From NCBI GenBank assembly GCA_958405585.1, contig CATYEP010000071.1:1-8784 (forward strand): 8,784 nt of DNA. Reading direction: 5' to 3'. The notes beneath the pieces are model-generated. The model worked only from the letters and a program-made list of their open reading frames with translations. It searched no databases and had not been told where the DNA came from. This DNA is from an uncultured Eubacteriales bacterium (GTDB lineage: Bacteria; Bacillota; Clostridia; Christensenellales; Borkfalkiaceae). Position 1 is the stretch's first letter; the number at the start of each line of letters is the position of its first letter. Positions 1-6,146 of the stretch are shown here, in pieces. The translations under genes and the position numbers were made by a program.

Positions 1-836
1 AGCAGGGAATAGGATTTTTTGATCAGGCGGGAAAGTCCGCTTTCGGTAAGCCCGAGTTCTTCGAGGAACATCTGGGCTTCATCGGGCGGAAGCTGGGAAA
101 GTTCTTCTTCTGTTTTTGCGCAGATGACGAGCACTTCACTGCCTTCTTTAGTGGCGAATTCTTCCACCTGCTTTACGAACGGCAGATCTGCGTCGGCTTT
201 GCCCATATCTTTTTCGGAGATATTGGCGGCGTAGATGACGGGTTTGGAAGTGAGCAGGAACAAATTCTGCATGAATTCCTGTTCTTCTTCGGAGAGCTGC
301 ATGGTTCTGGCGCACTGTTCTTTGGAGAGATGATCGTAAACTTTCTGCAAAAATTCAGCTTCGGCGAGGAATTTTTTATCGCCGCCTTTGGCGGAATTTT
401 TTGCGCGGTCGAGCCGCCTTTGAACGGTTTCCATGTCCGAGAGGATAAGTTCGAGATTGATCGTGCCGATATCGCGGACGGGATCGATAGAGTTTTCAAC
501 GTGTGTGATGTTTTCGTCTTCGAAGCAGCGCACGACGTGGACGATCGCATCAACTTCGCGGATGTGGGAAAGAAATTTATTTCCGAGTCCTTCGCCGTGG
601 GAAGCACCCTTGACAAGTCCCGCAATGTCGACAAATTCGATGACGGCAGGCGTGATTTTTTTGCTGTCGTAGAGGGCGGCGAGCTTGTCCAGCCGTTCAT
701 CGGGGACGGCGACGACGCCGACGTTGGGTTCGATGGTGCAGAAGGGATAATTTGCGGCTTCTGCGCCCGCATGCGTGATAGCGTTAAAGAGTGTGGATTT
801 TCCGACGTTCGGAAGACCTACGACACCTAATTTCAT
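1..836 (-). CDS. ychF: Redox-regulated ATPase YchF (OLA1 homologue), C-terminus cut by window edge
   Basis: P-loop NTPase of the Obg/YchF class, a cytosolic, ribosome-associated protein that in this family prefers ATP over GTP and is linked to stress and redox responses. 278 codons are visible, starting at the ATG at 836-834. Seen: the Walker A/G1 motif GLPNVGKS (residues 7-14), the G3 motif DIAG (70-73) followed by the YchF hallmark GEGLGNKFL (81-89), and NISE (205-208) in place of the GTPase NKxD motif, the substitution that marks YchF nucleotide specificity. A coiled-coil-like helical insert with many charged residues covers about 130-190. The family is usually about 365 residues, so the last part, including the C-terminal TGS domain, lies beyond base 1. 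The start is supported by an AGAGG Shine-Dalgarno site 8 nt upstream. It is divergent from argS. Identification is secure. Confidence 0.96.
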   Translation of the reverse strand, partial: MKLGVVGLPNVGKSTLFNAITHAGAEAANYPFCTIEPNVGVVAVPDERLDKLAALYDSKKITPAVIEFVDIAGLVKGASHGEGLGNKFLSHIREVDAIVHVVRCFEDENITHVENSIDPVRDIGTINLELILSDMETVQRRLDRAKNSAKGGDKKFLAEAEFLQKVYDHLSKEQCARTMQLSEEEQEFMQNLFLLTSKPVIYAANISEKDMGKADADLPFVKQVEEFATKEGSEVLVICAKTEEELSQLPPDEAQMFLEELGLTESGLSRLIKKSYSL

Positions 837-849
837 GATAAATACCTCT

Positions 850-881
850 GTGCAGTGTACGGCATGGGGGCCGTGCAGTGT
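850..881 (-). repeat. 9-bp direct repeats around a small hairpin in the ychF leader
   Basis: GTGCAGTGT (plus strand) occurs at 850-858 and again at 873-881. Between them ACGGC (859-863) can pair with GCCGT (870-874) across a 6-nt loop; the last two bases of that right arm overlap the second repeat copy. All of it lies inside the predicted ychF 5' leader, just upstream of the AGAGG ribosome binding site. It could be a binding site or a weak structural element; no known regulator is recognised. Confidence 0.45.
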
Positions 882-894
882 TCATACTTCTTTT

Positions 895-922
895 ATTATA
901 ATACAAAAAAGAAAATAATCAA
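895..922 (-). promoter_or_regulatory. Putative sigma-A promoter of ychF
   Basis: On the minus strand, -35 TTGATT (922-917), a 16-bp spacer and a perfect -10 TATAAT (900-895). Transcription would start near 888, giving a leader of about 50 nt ahead of the ychF ATG. Spacing and orientation fit; the start point is inferred. Confidence 0.6.
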
Positions 923-951
923 AATAAAAGGCGGGGCAAAAGCTGAAAAAG

Positions 952-980
952 TTGTCAAAAAGCTGAATTTATGATAAACT
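952..980 (+). promoter_or_regulatory. Putative promoter of argS
   Basis: -35 TTGTCA (952-957), 17-bp spacer, then an extended -10 TGATAAACT whose hexamer TAAACT is at 975-980. Transcription would begin around 987, giving a short leader of about 25 nt. This is too short for a T-box, so tRNA-dependent antitermination of argS is not supported here. Confidence 0.55.
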
Positions 981-1011
981 TGTAAAGAACGAACACAAAA
1001 CAGAGGTAGTT

Positions 1012-2694
1012 ATGGATTTTAAAAGACACATTGCCGCGCATATACAGGCAGGAGAGTTGAGTGAAGATGAAATTTATTCGATGTTGGCATTGCCGCCGAA
1101 TACGGAGATGGGAGATTTTGCATTGCCGTGTTTTCGGCTTGCTAAGACGATGCGGAAAGCACCCGTGCTGATCGCGCAGGAAATTGCGGACAATTATAAA
1201 AAGGATGACGTCGTATCCCAAGTGAGTGCGGTAAACGGGTACGTGAATTTCAAGATAAACCGTGCCGTATGGGCGGAACAGACGTTGAGTCGTATATTTG
1301 CGGAGCGTGAAAAGTACGGCTCGTCGGAAGAAGGGCAGGGCAGGACTGTCTGTATCGACTATTCTTCTGTGAATATAGCGAAGCCTTTTCATATCGGGCA
1401 TTTGTCGACGACGGTACTGGGCAGTTCTCTTTATAAACTCCACAAATTTTTAGGATATAACCCAGTCGGGATCAATCATTTAGGAGATTACGGCACGCAG
1501 TTCGGAAAGCTGATCTCGGCGTATAAGCGCTGGGGGAAGAAAGAGGATATAGAAAAAGGCGGGCTTCGGGCGCTGAACGCTTTGTACGTACGTTTTCATG
1601 AAGAAGCAGAAAAAGATCCGTCGCTGAATGATGAAGCGCGCGCATTTTTCAAAAAGATCGAAGAAAAAGACGAAGAGAGCGTAGCACTTTTCAACTGGTT
1701 CAAGGAACTGACCCTGAAGGATGTGGGCAGGATCTATGAAATGCTGGACGTGCATTTTGACAGTTGGGCGGGTGAGAGTTTTTACAATGATAAAATGCAG
1801 CCCGTGATCGACGAATTGCGTGAAAAGGGTCTTTTAAAGGAGAGTGAGGGCGCGCAGATCGTGGATCTGGAAGCGTTCGGAATGCCGCCGTGCATTATAC
1901 TGCGTTCGGACGGAGCATCCCTGTACGCCACACGCGATATTGCCGCGGCGATTTACCGTAAGAAGACTTATGATTTTTATAAATGCCTGTACGTTGTCGC
2001 GTACCAGCAGAATTTGCATTTCAAGCAGTTTTTCAAGGTATTGGAACTGATGGGCAAGGAATGGGCGAAAGATCTTGTACACGTCGCATACGGCATGGTG
2101 TCACTGGAAGACGGATCGATGTCTACGCGCAAAGGAAAAGTCGTATATCTGGAAGACGTCATACAAAAATGCGTGCAAAAAGCATTGACGATCATTACGG
2201 AAAAGAATCCTTCGCTGGAGAACAAGGAAGCTATTGCCAAGACGGTCGGTGTGGGGGCAGTGATTTTCGGGGCGCTGTATAATAATAAGATCAAAGACAT
2301 CACGTTCTCATACGATAAAGTGCTGAATTTTGAAGGCGAGACATCGTGTTATGTGCAGTATACCTGTGCGCGCGCGAACAGTGTGCTGGAGAAAGGCGGA
2401 AAGGCGGTGTCCTGGAAAGCGGGGGAGATCTGCCCGCAGGAATTTGAACTTATCAAGAGGCTGGCGGATTTACCGAACGTCCTGCACGATGCGCTGGAAA
2501 AATACGAACCCTGCCTGATTGCGCGCTATGCCGTGGATTTGGCGCAGGTATATAATAAATTCTATTTTGACTGTTCGATCCTGAATGCGGAGAAAGAAAC
2601 GCGGGAATTTCGTCTGGCGTTGACGGAAGCGACGCTGATTACGTTGAAGAATGCGTTGGGGCTGTTGGGGATCGGCGTGCCGGAAAAGATGTGA
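1012..2694 (+). CDS. argS: Arginyl-tRNA synthetase
   Basis: Class I aminoacyl-tRNA synthetase that charges tRNA-Arg with arginine using ATP in the cytosol. The 560 residues match the family's usual length. Seen: an N-terminal additional domain (about 1-100), the HIGH signature at 127-130 in the context NIAKPFHIGH (ArgRS usually has AKPMHVGH), the conserved NHLGDYGTQFGKL (155-167), and the MSTRKG form of the KMSKS loop (370-375) typical of ArgRS. The C-terminal DALR anticodon-binding domain runs from about 445 (QYTCARANS) to the end (ALGLLGIGVPEKM). The ATG start has an AGAGG site (1002-1006) 5 nt upstream. It probably shares a transcript with the HAD phosphatase 21 bp downstream, because no terminator separates them. 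Function is secure. Confidence 0.97.
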   Translation: MDFKRHIAAHIQAGELSEDEIYSMLALPPNTEMGDFALPCFRLAKTMRKAPVLIAQEIADNYKKDDVVSQVSAVNGYVNFKINRAVWAEQTLSRIFAEREKYGSSEEGQGRTVCIDYSSVNIAKPFHIGHLSTTVLGSSLYKLHKFLGYNPVGINHLGDYGTQFGKLISAYKRWGKKEDIEKGGLRALNALYVRFHEEAEKDPSLNDEARAFFKKIEEKDEESVALFNWFKELTLKDVGRIYEMLDVHFDSWAGESFYNDKMQPVIDELREKGLLKESEGAQIVDLEAFGMPPCIILRSDGASLYATRDIAAAIYRKKTYDFYKCLYVVAYQQNLHFKQFFKVLELMGKEWAKDLVHVAYGMVSLEDGSMSTRKGKVVYLEDVIQKCVQKALTIITEKNPSLENKEAIAKTVGVGAVIFGALYNNKIKDITFSYDKVLNFEGETSCYVQYTCARANSVLEKGGKAVSWKAGEICPQEFELIKRLADLPNVLHDALEKYEPCLIARYAVDLAQVYNKFYFDCSILNAEKETREFRLALTEATLITLKNALGLLGIGVPEKM

Positions 2695-2715
2695 GGAAGA
2701 CTGACGGGCGAACAT

Positions 2716-3369
2716 ATGATAAAAGCGGTCATTTTTGATTTGGACGGAACGGTGCTTGATACATTGCCGGACCTGAATGCGTGCATGAATGCGGCGCTGG
2801 AGAAATACGGCTGTCCGAAGATCACAATGGAACAGACGCGGGCATATGTAGGGCATGGCGGTTTGCAATTTGCGGAGTGCGCGTTGCCGAAAGAAAAGCG
2901 CGGGCAGGCGGAATATTTTTATCGGAATGTTTACTGTCCGATCCATTTTTGCTGTAAAAACGAACATACCGTGACGTTTCCGCGGGAAAAAGAGTGTATG
3001 GACGCACTGAAAAACGCGGGAATAAAACTTGCAGTGGTTACGAACAAATCGCAGCAGGCGGCGGATGTTTTAGGAAAGACGCTTTTAAAAGATTTTGGTT
3101 TTGACGTGATTTTCGGGAATCGGGACGGGATCCCTGTCAAACCGGACCCGACGAGCACGCGCATGGTTTTGAAGGAGCTTGGGGTTTCGGAAAGTGAAGC
3201 GGTTTTTGTAGGGGACGGCGACACGGATGTGCAGACGGCTCACAATGCAGGTATGCGGAGTGTGAGCGTACTATGGGGATACCGCACGAAAGAGCAGCTT
3301 CTGGAAGCGGGCGCGGAACGGTTTGCCGCAACGTTTCCGCAATTAAAAGATATTCTTCTCGGTTTGTAA
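2716..3369 (+). CDS. HAD-family hydrolase, phosphoglycolate phosphatase-like
   Basis: Cytosolic Mg2+-dependent phosphatase of the haloacid dehalogenase superfamily, closest in appearance to the Gph/PGP group (removal of phosphate from 2-phosphoglycolate or similar small phosphoesters). The 217 residues fit the family. Seen: motif I DLDGTVLDT with nucleophile D8 and acid/base D10, an alpha-helical cap (about 16-85), motif II VVTNKS (T109), motif III lysine K142 in VKPDP, and motif IV VGDGDTD (165-171) supplying the metal-binding aspartates. The exact substrate cannot be read from sequence, so pyrophosphatase or other sugar-phosphate activity is possible. The Shine-Dalgarno site is weak (GACGGG about 7 nt upstream, GAGGAAG at 2693-2699 farther away), and coupling to argS translation may help. 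It is the last gene of the unit, followed directly by a strong terminator. Confidence 0.88.
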   Translation: MIKAVIFDLDGTVLDTLPDLNACMNAALEKYGCPKITMEQTRAYVGHGGLQFAECALPKEKRGQAEYFYRNVYCPIHFCCKNEHTVTFPREKECMDALKNAGIKLAVVTNKSQQAADVLGKTLLKDFGFDVIFGNRDGIPVKPDPTSTRMVLKELGVSESEAVFVGDGDTDVQTAHNAGMRSVSVLWGYRTKEQLLEAGAERFAATFPQLKDILLGL

Positions 3370-3375
3370 GAAACG

Positions 3376-3418
3376 ATCGGAGAGTGCAAAAATTTTGCGC
3401 TCTCCGATTATTTTTTTG
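3376..3418 (+). terminator. Intrinsic terminator of the argS-HAD unit
   Basis: ATCGGAGAG (3376-3384) pairs perfectly with CTCTCCGAT (3400-3408). The stem continues inward through a G-U pair, GC, CG and three A-T pairs, leaving almost no loop. It is followed by TTATTTTTTT (3408-3417). It begins 6 nt after the phosphatase stop codon. Confidence 0.9.
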
Positions 3419-3653
3419 GTTTATATAATTGTAAAATGCGTTATAAACAGAGTACTGTGTCACACATATCAAACGGCTTTTTTGCGGATTTCGGGGGGGG
3501 ATGAACTTTTTTGGGAGCAACAAAAGGGGCGATATAAGGGGCGTTTGCTGGCTGTTTATCGGAAAGGCATGAAAAGAACAGGCAGTAAGATTTGAATTGC
3601 ACTCCTTTTTTATTTAACTGTTGCGCTTAATAGGTTTAATTTATCGTCATCAT
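3419..3653. other. Intergenic stretch without a convincing gene; contains an 8-G run
   Basis: No coding sequence could be supported here. The stretch has a run of eight G (3493-3500), with further G runs at 3513-3515, 3526-3529 and 3538-3541. Directly after the G8 run an ATG (3501) opens a frame of only 23 codons (MNFFGSNKRG...), with the G run in Shine-Dalgarno position but too close. A TATAAT at 3424-3429 has no matching -35. It lies between two terminators, so a small transcript is possible but not shown. Confidence 0.4.
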
Positions 3654-3684
3654 AAAAAAGAGAGGTTTTACACCTCTCTTTTTT
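3654..3684. terminator. Bidirectional intrinsic terminator
   Basis: A perfect 13-bp stem pairs AAAAAAGAGAGGT (3654-3666) with ACCTCTCTTTTTT (3672-3684) around the 5-nt loop TTTAC. The A-run and T-run form the outer stem ends, so a U-tract is made in either direction. It suits termination of the leftward SDR-EFR1 operon, whose last stop is at 3799. It could also stop rightward readthrough past the HAD terminator. Confidence 0.85.
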
Positions 3685-3832
3685 GTTCGATTTTACGGGG
3701 AAAAGTATTGAACGCAAAACCAGAGCCTTTTCTCGACTTCATGAACTCATTAGCCTTGTGGTTCATGTACCTCAGGCAGGCGTTGCCGCAGGTTGCGATC
3801 AGGATCGGTGCGGCGGCAGGATATCGGGATTG
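3668..3832 (-). pseudogene. Possible coding remnant or small ORF of unknown origin downstream of the EFR1 gene
   Basis: A leftward frame is open for 54 codons from 3832 down to a TAA at 3670-3668 that lies inside the terminator hairpin loop. An ATG at 3766-3764 would give a 32-residue peptide (starting MNHKANEFMK, ending KIEQKREV); the nearest GAGG is only 3 nt from this ATG, too close for good initiation. Codon use looks coding-like (many C/G third positions, e.g. TAC, AAC, CAC, AAG, ATC). The frame differs from that of the upstream EFR1 gene, whose 3' end it overlaps at 3799-3832. It could be a degraded gene end, part of a dispersed repeat, or chance. I do not recognise a family. Confidence 0.3.
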
Positions 3833-4719
3833 TCATGAGGGAAAAGTTTTGCATAATCCTTTTCAATATCGTCAAAGGTTATTAGGTAACAGCGGAAAAA
3901 ACCGCGTGTATCGGGGCTGATGAAAGATTTTTCGGGCAAAGACATTTGTTCGATTTCGTGCAGGCGGTAATCGCCGTTGACTTTCCAGCCTTCTAAAAGA
4001 CCGATGTGTATGGCATTTGCAGGGCAGAAAAAGGAACAGCGCATGCACATATCGCAGTGATGAGAGAAGCGGATTTTTCCTTTTTCAAATCGGATGTTGT
4101 TCTCCGGGCAATCGCGGACGCATTTCATACAGCGGATACAGGAACCCATATCGGCGCGGTAGAAGAAAGAATTGACGGCGCCGCCCGCTTTCTGCACGGA
4201 AACGACAGCGGAAGCGAGCTTATAGATCCGCTTGGCGGGGATTTTCCTAACATATCCGGATTCCAATTCGCGGCACATGATTTTCAGAAGTTTAAAATCT
4301 TTATCTAAAATTTCGCGGACAAAATTTTTGTCAAAAGCGAAGTGGATGTTGTAGGGCATGATAAAGTGATATTCTCCCGCGAAGACAGCTTTTCTTTTTT
4401 TCATGAGGCGCAGAAGAATGCGGCTGGAAGCGTTGTTTACGGCAAACGTCTCTCCGCTGTTTTTATAAATAAAGAATTTCTGCCCTGCAGATATATTTAA
4501 TTTTCGGACGTATCGATTGAACGGCAGGGGTGAGTTGAACCCGTAAATGGGGTAGCCGAACCCGATCAGGTCATAGCCTTCCGTGCAAACAACGGGAGTA
4601 TCGCGCTTTATCTCGACCCGTTCGACGCTGTGACCGTGGGCAAGGAACAGGTCCTGCGCCCGATCGGTCAAAAAGCGTGTGTTATAGGTACCTGTATAAT
4701 AGATAAAAAGGATTTTCAT
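3799..4719 (-). CDS. EFR1-type flavodoxin/ferredoxin fusion protein (FMN domain plus two [4Fe-4S] clusters)
   Basis: Soluble electron carrier, 306 residues, in which an N-terminal flavodoxin-like domain is joined to a C-terminal bacterial-type ferredoxin. Seen: a phosphate-binding loop region TGTYNTRFL (9-17) for FMN; GFGYPIYGFNSP (53-64), a typical flavin-contact loop; a helical linker (about 100-185); then CIRCMKCVRDCP (C194, C197, C200, C204) and CDMCMRCSFFCP (C222, C225, C228, C232), each a complete CxxCxxCxxxCP cluster site. About 50 residues follow without a recognised domain. The ATG overlaps the SDR stop codon (ATGA, 4716-4719) and has no Shine-Dalgarno of its own, so translation is probably coupled to the SDR gene. 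The role is probably electron transfer within a redox pathway; the partner is not proven. Confidence 0.87.
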   Translation of the reverse strand: MKILFIYYTGTYNTRFLTDRAQDLFLAHGHSVERVEIKRDTPVVCTEGYDLIGFGYPIYGFNSPLPFNRYVRKLNISAGQKFFIYKNSGETFAVNNASSRILLRLMKKRKAVFAGEYHFIMPYNIHFAFDKNFVREILDKDFKLLKIMCRELESGYVRKIPAKRIYKLASAVVSVQKAGGAVNSFFYRADMGSCIRCMKCVRDCPENNIRFEKGKIRFSHHCDMCMRCSFFCPANAIHIGLLEGWKVNGDYRLHEIEQMSLPEKSFISPDTRGFFRCYLITFDDIEKDYAKLFPHDNPDILPPHRS

Positions 4720-5732
4720 GATTTTATTTTTACTTTGCCTGTTCGGATAAGAAAGTCCAACTGATCCGTGATCGTCTGCGAGAGCGGCCGCGGAGAAAAA
4801 CCGAATGTTGCTTTGGTTTTGGAAATGGGGAAGTCAGTTTTTTCGCGGATGGCAGCTAAGGCTGCAGCCGTATAGAGCGGGCGTTTTTTTCGTAGTTTTG
4901 CCCACAGGCAGAGAAACGGCAGACCGAGGTAGGCGCACCAGAGGGGCAGAGCGGGCAGATGTTTTTTGCCGACATGATCGGCGGCGATGTTCAGAATTTC
5001 GTCGATGCGGTCCGGACGGTTTGCAAAGATATAACTTTCGCCGGGCGCGGCCCGCTCCAGGATGGCGGGGAGGACGTCGGCAACGTCGCGAATATCAAAA
5101 TCGTTGTATCCGCCTCGGACGGAGGCGGGGAGTTTGCCTTCGAGAAAGTCGATGAACATCTGGGACATATGTCCGTTTCCGTAGTCGCCCGGGCCGATCA
5201 CGCTGGCAAATAAAAGGATGCTGGCGTTCAGATTATGTTCTTTTACGGCACGCAGTACGATGGCGTCGGCTTCGGCTTTGGCACGCGGGTATCCTTTCCG
5301 CGATCTGGCGGGATCAGGAACATAATTGCTGATATCTTCTTTTAAAACGAGACCTTTTGGTATCGCTTCGGTCGAAGAGATATGAATGAGTTTCAGAACA
5401 TTATGGCGGCAGCAGGCACGGACAATGTTTTCAGTCCCTTTTACCGTTACGTCCTGCAGTTCTTTTGCGGATCCTTCGCCGATCGTGACTTTCGCGACCG
5501 TATGGATCACAATAAAAGGGCCGTTCCCGTTGAACAACGCTTCCACATCTTTTTCTTCGGAAATATTTCCGAACACGAATTCGGGTTTTTTATCCTGAAA
5601 GACCTGTTCGGCCTTACGGGGGCTACGCGCCAATCCTCTTACGGAAAAGCCTTCCTCTAAAAGTTTTTTGGTGAGTACGTTTCCGACAAATCCGGTGCAA
5701 CCGGTCACAATGTAAGTACAACTTTTATCCAT
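4716..5732 (-). CDS. Extended SDR NAD(P)-dependent dehydrogenase/epimerase (3-beta-HSD / dihydroflavonol reductase-like)
   Basis: Rossmann-fold oxidoreductase of the extended short-chain dehydrogenase class, 338 residues from the preferred start. Seen: the dinucleotide loop TGCTGFVG (10-17), an arginine-rich stretch after strand 2 (GLARSPRK, 33-40) that would suit NADP, the active-site serine/threonine region HISST (117-121), the catalytic YxxxK as Y148 and K152 in YPRAK, and DIRDVA (213-218), common in extended SDRs. A hydrophobic stretch around 259-278 followed by KLRKKR resembles the membrane-associating C-terminal part of 3-beta-HSD-like enzymes; this is only suggestive. An ATG at 5732 is chosen over a GTG at 5750 because TGAGGA (5746-5741) sits 8 nt upstream of it. 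First gene of the leftward operon with the flavodoxin/ferredoxin protein. The substrate is unknown: a steroid, isoprenoid alcohol or nucleotide sugar are all possible. Confidence 0.85.
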   Translation of the reverse strand: MDKSCTYIVTGCTGFVGNVLTKKLLEEGFSVRGLARSPRKAEQVFQDKKPEFVFGNISEEKDVEALFNGNGPFIVIHTVAKVTIGEGSAKELQDVTVKGTENIVRACCRHNVLKLIHISSTEAIPKGLVLKEDISNYVPDPARSRKGYPRAKAEADAIVLRAVKEHNLNASILLFASVIGPGDYGNGHMSQMFIDFLEGKLPASVRGGYNDFDIRDVADVLPAILERAAPGESYIFANRPDRIDEILNIAADHVGKKHLPALPLWCAYLGLPFLCLWAKLRKKRPLYTAAALAAIREKTDFPISKTKATFGFSPRPLSQTITDQLDFLIRTGKVKIKS

Positions 5733-5749
5733 ATTTTTATTCCTCATCA

Positions 5750-5900
5750 CTTTGCTGTACGGTATCGCTCAGGCGCACGGCGTTATTACTTCGCTGTACG
5801 GCAAAACTTAGGCTTATGACAGTCATCGCTTCGTCGCACGCTATTGCTTCGGAGATTGACAGTTGTCACTTTACCTGTTGTTGTTTGGTTGTACGGCAGC
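5750..5900. repeat. Degenerate direct repeats upstream of the SDR gene
   Basis: GCTGTACGG occurs at 5754-5762 and 5793-5801 (period 39), with a related TTGTACGGCA at 5889-5898. GACAGTCA (5818-5825) is echoed by GACAGTTGTCA (5858-5868), and GCTTCG occurs at 5829 and 5846. ATGAC-A-GTCAT (5816-5826) is a small palindrome. On the minus strand the text GAAGCAATAGC / GACGAAGCGATGAC resembles the GAAGCAATCTC-type dispersed noncoding repeats found in various bacteria, but much decayed; that comparison is from memory. It lies in the predicted SDR operon leader and ends at its ribosome binding site. Confidence 0.45.
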
Positions 5901-5922
5901 GAAAATTGTTTAAAAAGAGGCG

Positions 5923-5944
5923 CCGTATAGAAAACAGCATACGG
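5923..5944. other. Small hairpin followed by a T-tract on the minus strand
   Basis: CCGTAT (5923-5928) and ATACGG (5939-5944) form a perfect 6-bp inverted repeat with a 10-nt loop. Read leftward the hairpin is followed by CGCCTC and then TTTTT, so it could act as a weak attenuator in the SDR leader. The six-base gap between stem and T-run argues against an efficient terminator. Confidence 0.35.
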
Positions 5945-5945
5945 A

Positions 5946-5999
5946 TGAATCGCACTTCATTTTTTTGCGGATGCCGCGGAAAAATTTCTGTGCGATTCA
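5946..5999. other. Long imperfect hairpin at the 5' end of the SDR operon leader
   Basis: TGAATCGCAC (5946-5955) pairs perfectly with GTGCGATTCA (5990-5999). Inside, after a small internal loop, ATTTTTTT (5959-5966) can pair with GGAAAAAT (5978-5985) using two G-T pairs, and GCGG (5967-5970) pairs with CCGC (5974-5977) around a 3-nt loop. On the minus strand it would begin a few nucleotides after the predicted transcription start. A structured mRNA leader or 5'-stabilising element is plausible; a miniature mobile element is the alternative. Confidence 0.5.
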
Positions 6000-6010
6000 A
6001 CCTATAAAAC

Positions 6011-6039
6011 ATTATACAAAAACAGTCGGTTAATTACAA
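6011..6039 (-). promoter_or_regulatory. Putative promoter of the SDR-EFR1 operon
   Basis: On the minus strand, -35 TTGTAA (6039-6034), a 17-bp spacer and a perfect -10 TATAAT (6016-6011). The start would be near 6004, leaving a leader of about 270 nt before the SDR ATG. It is back to back with the TetR promoter: the two -35 boxes are 31 bp apart. Confidence 0.55.
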
Positions 6040-6070
6040 TATTTTTAACAAAATTTTTTTAATTTTCCTA

Positions 6071-6099
6071 TTGACAGGCGCAATAAAACGTTATATAAT
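6071..6099 (+). promoter_or_regulatory. Consensus sigma-A promoter of the tetR-oxidoreductase operon
   Basis: TTGACA (6071-6076), exactly 17 bp, TATAAT (6094-6099). Both hexamers are perfect consensus, so unrepressed transcription should be strong, fitting a promoter normally held down by a repressor. Transcription would start around 6106. Confidence 0.88.
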
Positions 6100-6127
6100 G
6101 TATGTAATATAACGAACGTTATATAAT
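6087..6127 (+). promoter_or_regulatory. Putative TetR operator: three CGTTATAT half-sites
   Basis: Half-sites CGTTATAT lie at 6089-6096 (plus), 6107-6114 (minus, read as ATATAACG) and 6117-6124 (plus). The last two make the 18-bp palindrome ATATAACGAACGTTATAT just after the predicted start of transcription. The first overlaps the -10 box. AACGTTATATAAT is also a 13-bp direct repeat (6087-6099 and 6115-6127). Palindromes of this size next to a tetR gene are usual autoregulatory sites, so binding by the adjacent regulator is a strong inference. Confidence 0.78.
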
Positions 6128-6146
6128 AAAAGCAGGAAGTACAGCA

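Noticed and set aside
173..772. A 199-codon leftward open frame within ychF
   Set aside because: It is a different frame over the clear YchF coding sequence, rich in Ser/Pro/Lys runs and with no recognisable domain.
330..830. A 166-codon rightward open frame antisense to ychF
   Set aside because: Antisense shadow of the conserved GTPase-fold gene; no ribosome binding site or family resemblance.
981..1011. A T-box or other leader control of argS
   Set aside because: The predicted leader is about 25 nt, far too short for a T-box, and no terminator hairpin lies upstream of argS.
3395..3595. A 66-codon rightward frame starting inside the HAD terminator
   Set aside because: Its ATG lies within the terminator stem and no Shine-Dalgarno site fits; no protein family recognised.
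5750..5900. CRISPR array
   Set aside because: Repeats are imperfect, few and of unequal spacing, with no constant repeat-spacer pattern and no cas genes.
5816..6007. A 63-codon rightward frame over the repeat and hairpin region
   Set aside because: It translates the degenerate repeats and the hairpin, has no ribosome binding site and a low-complexity composition.
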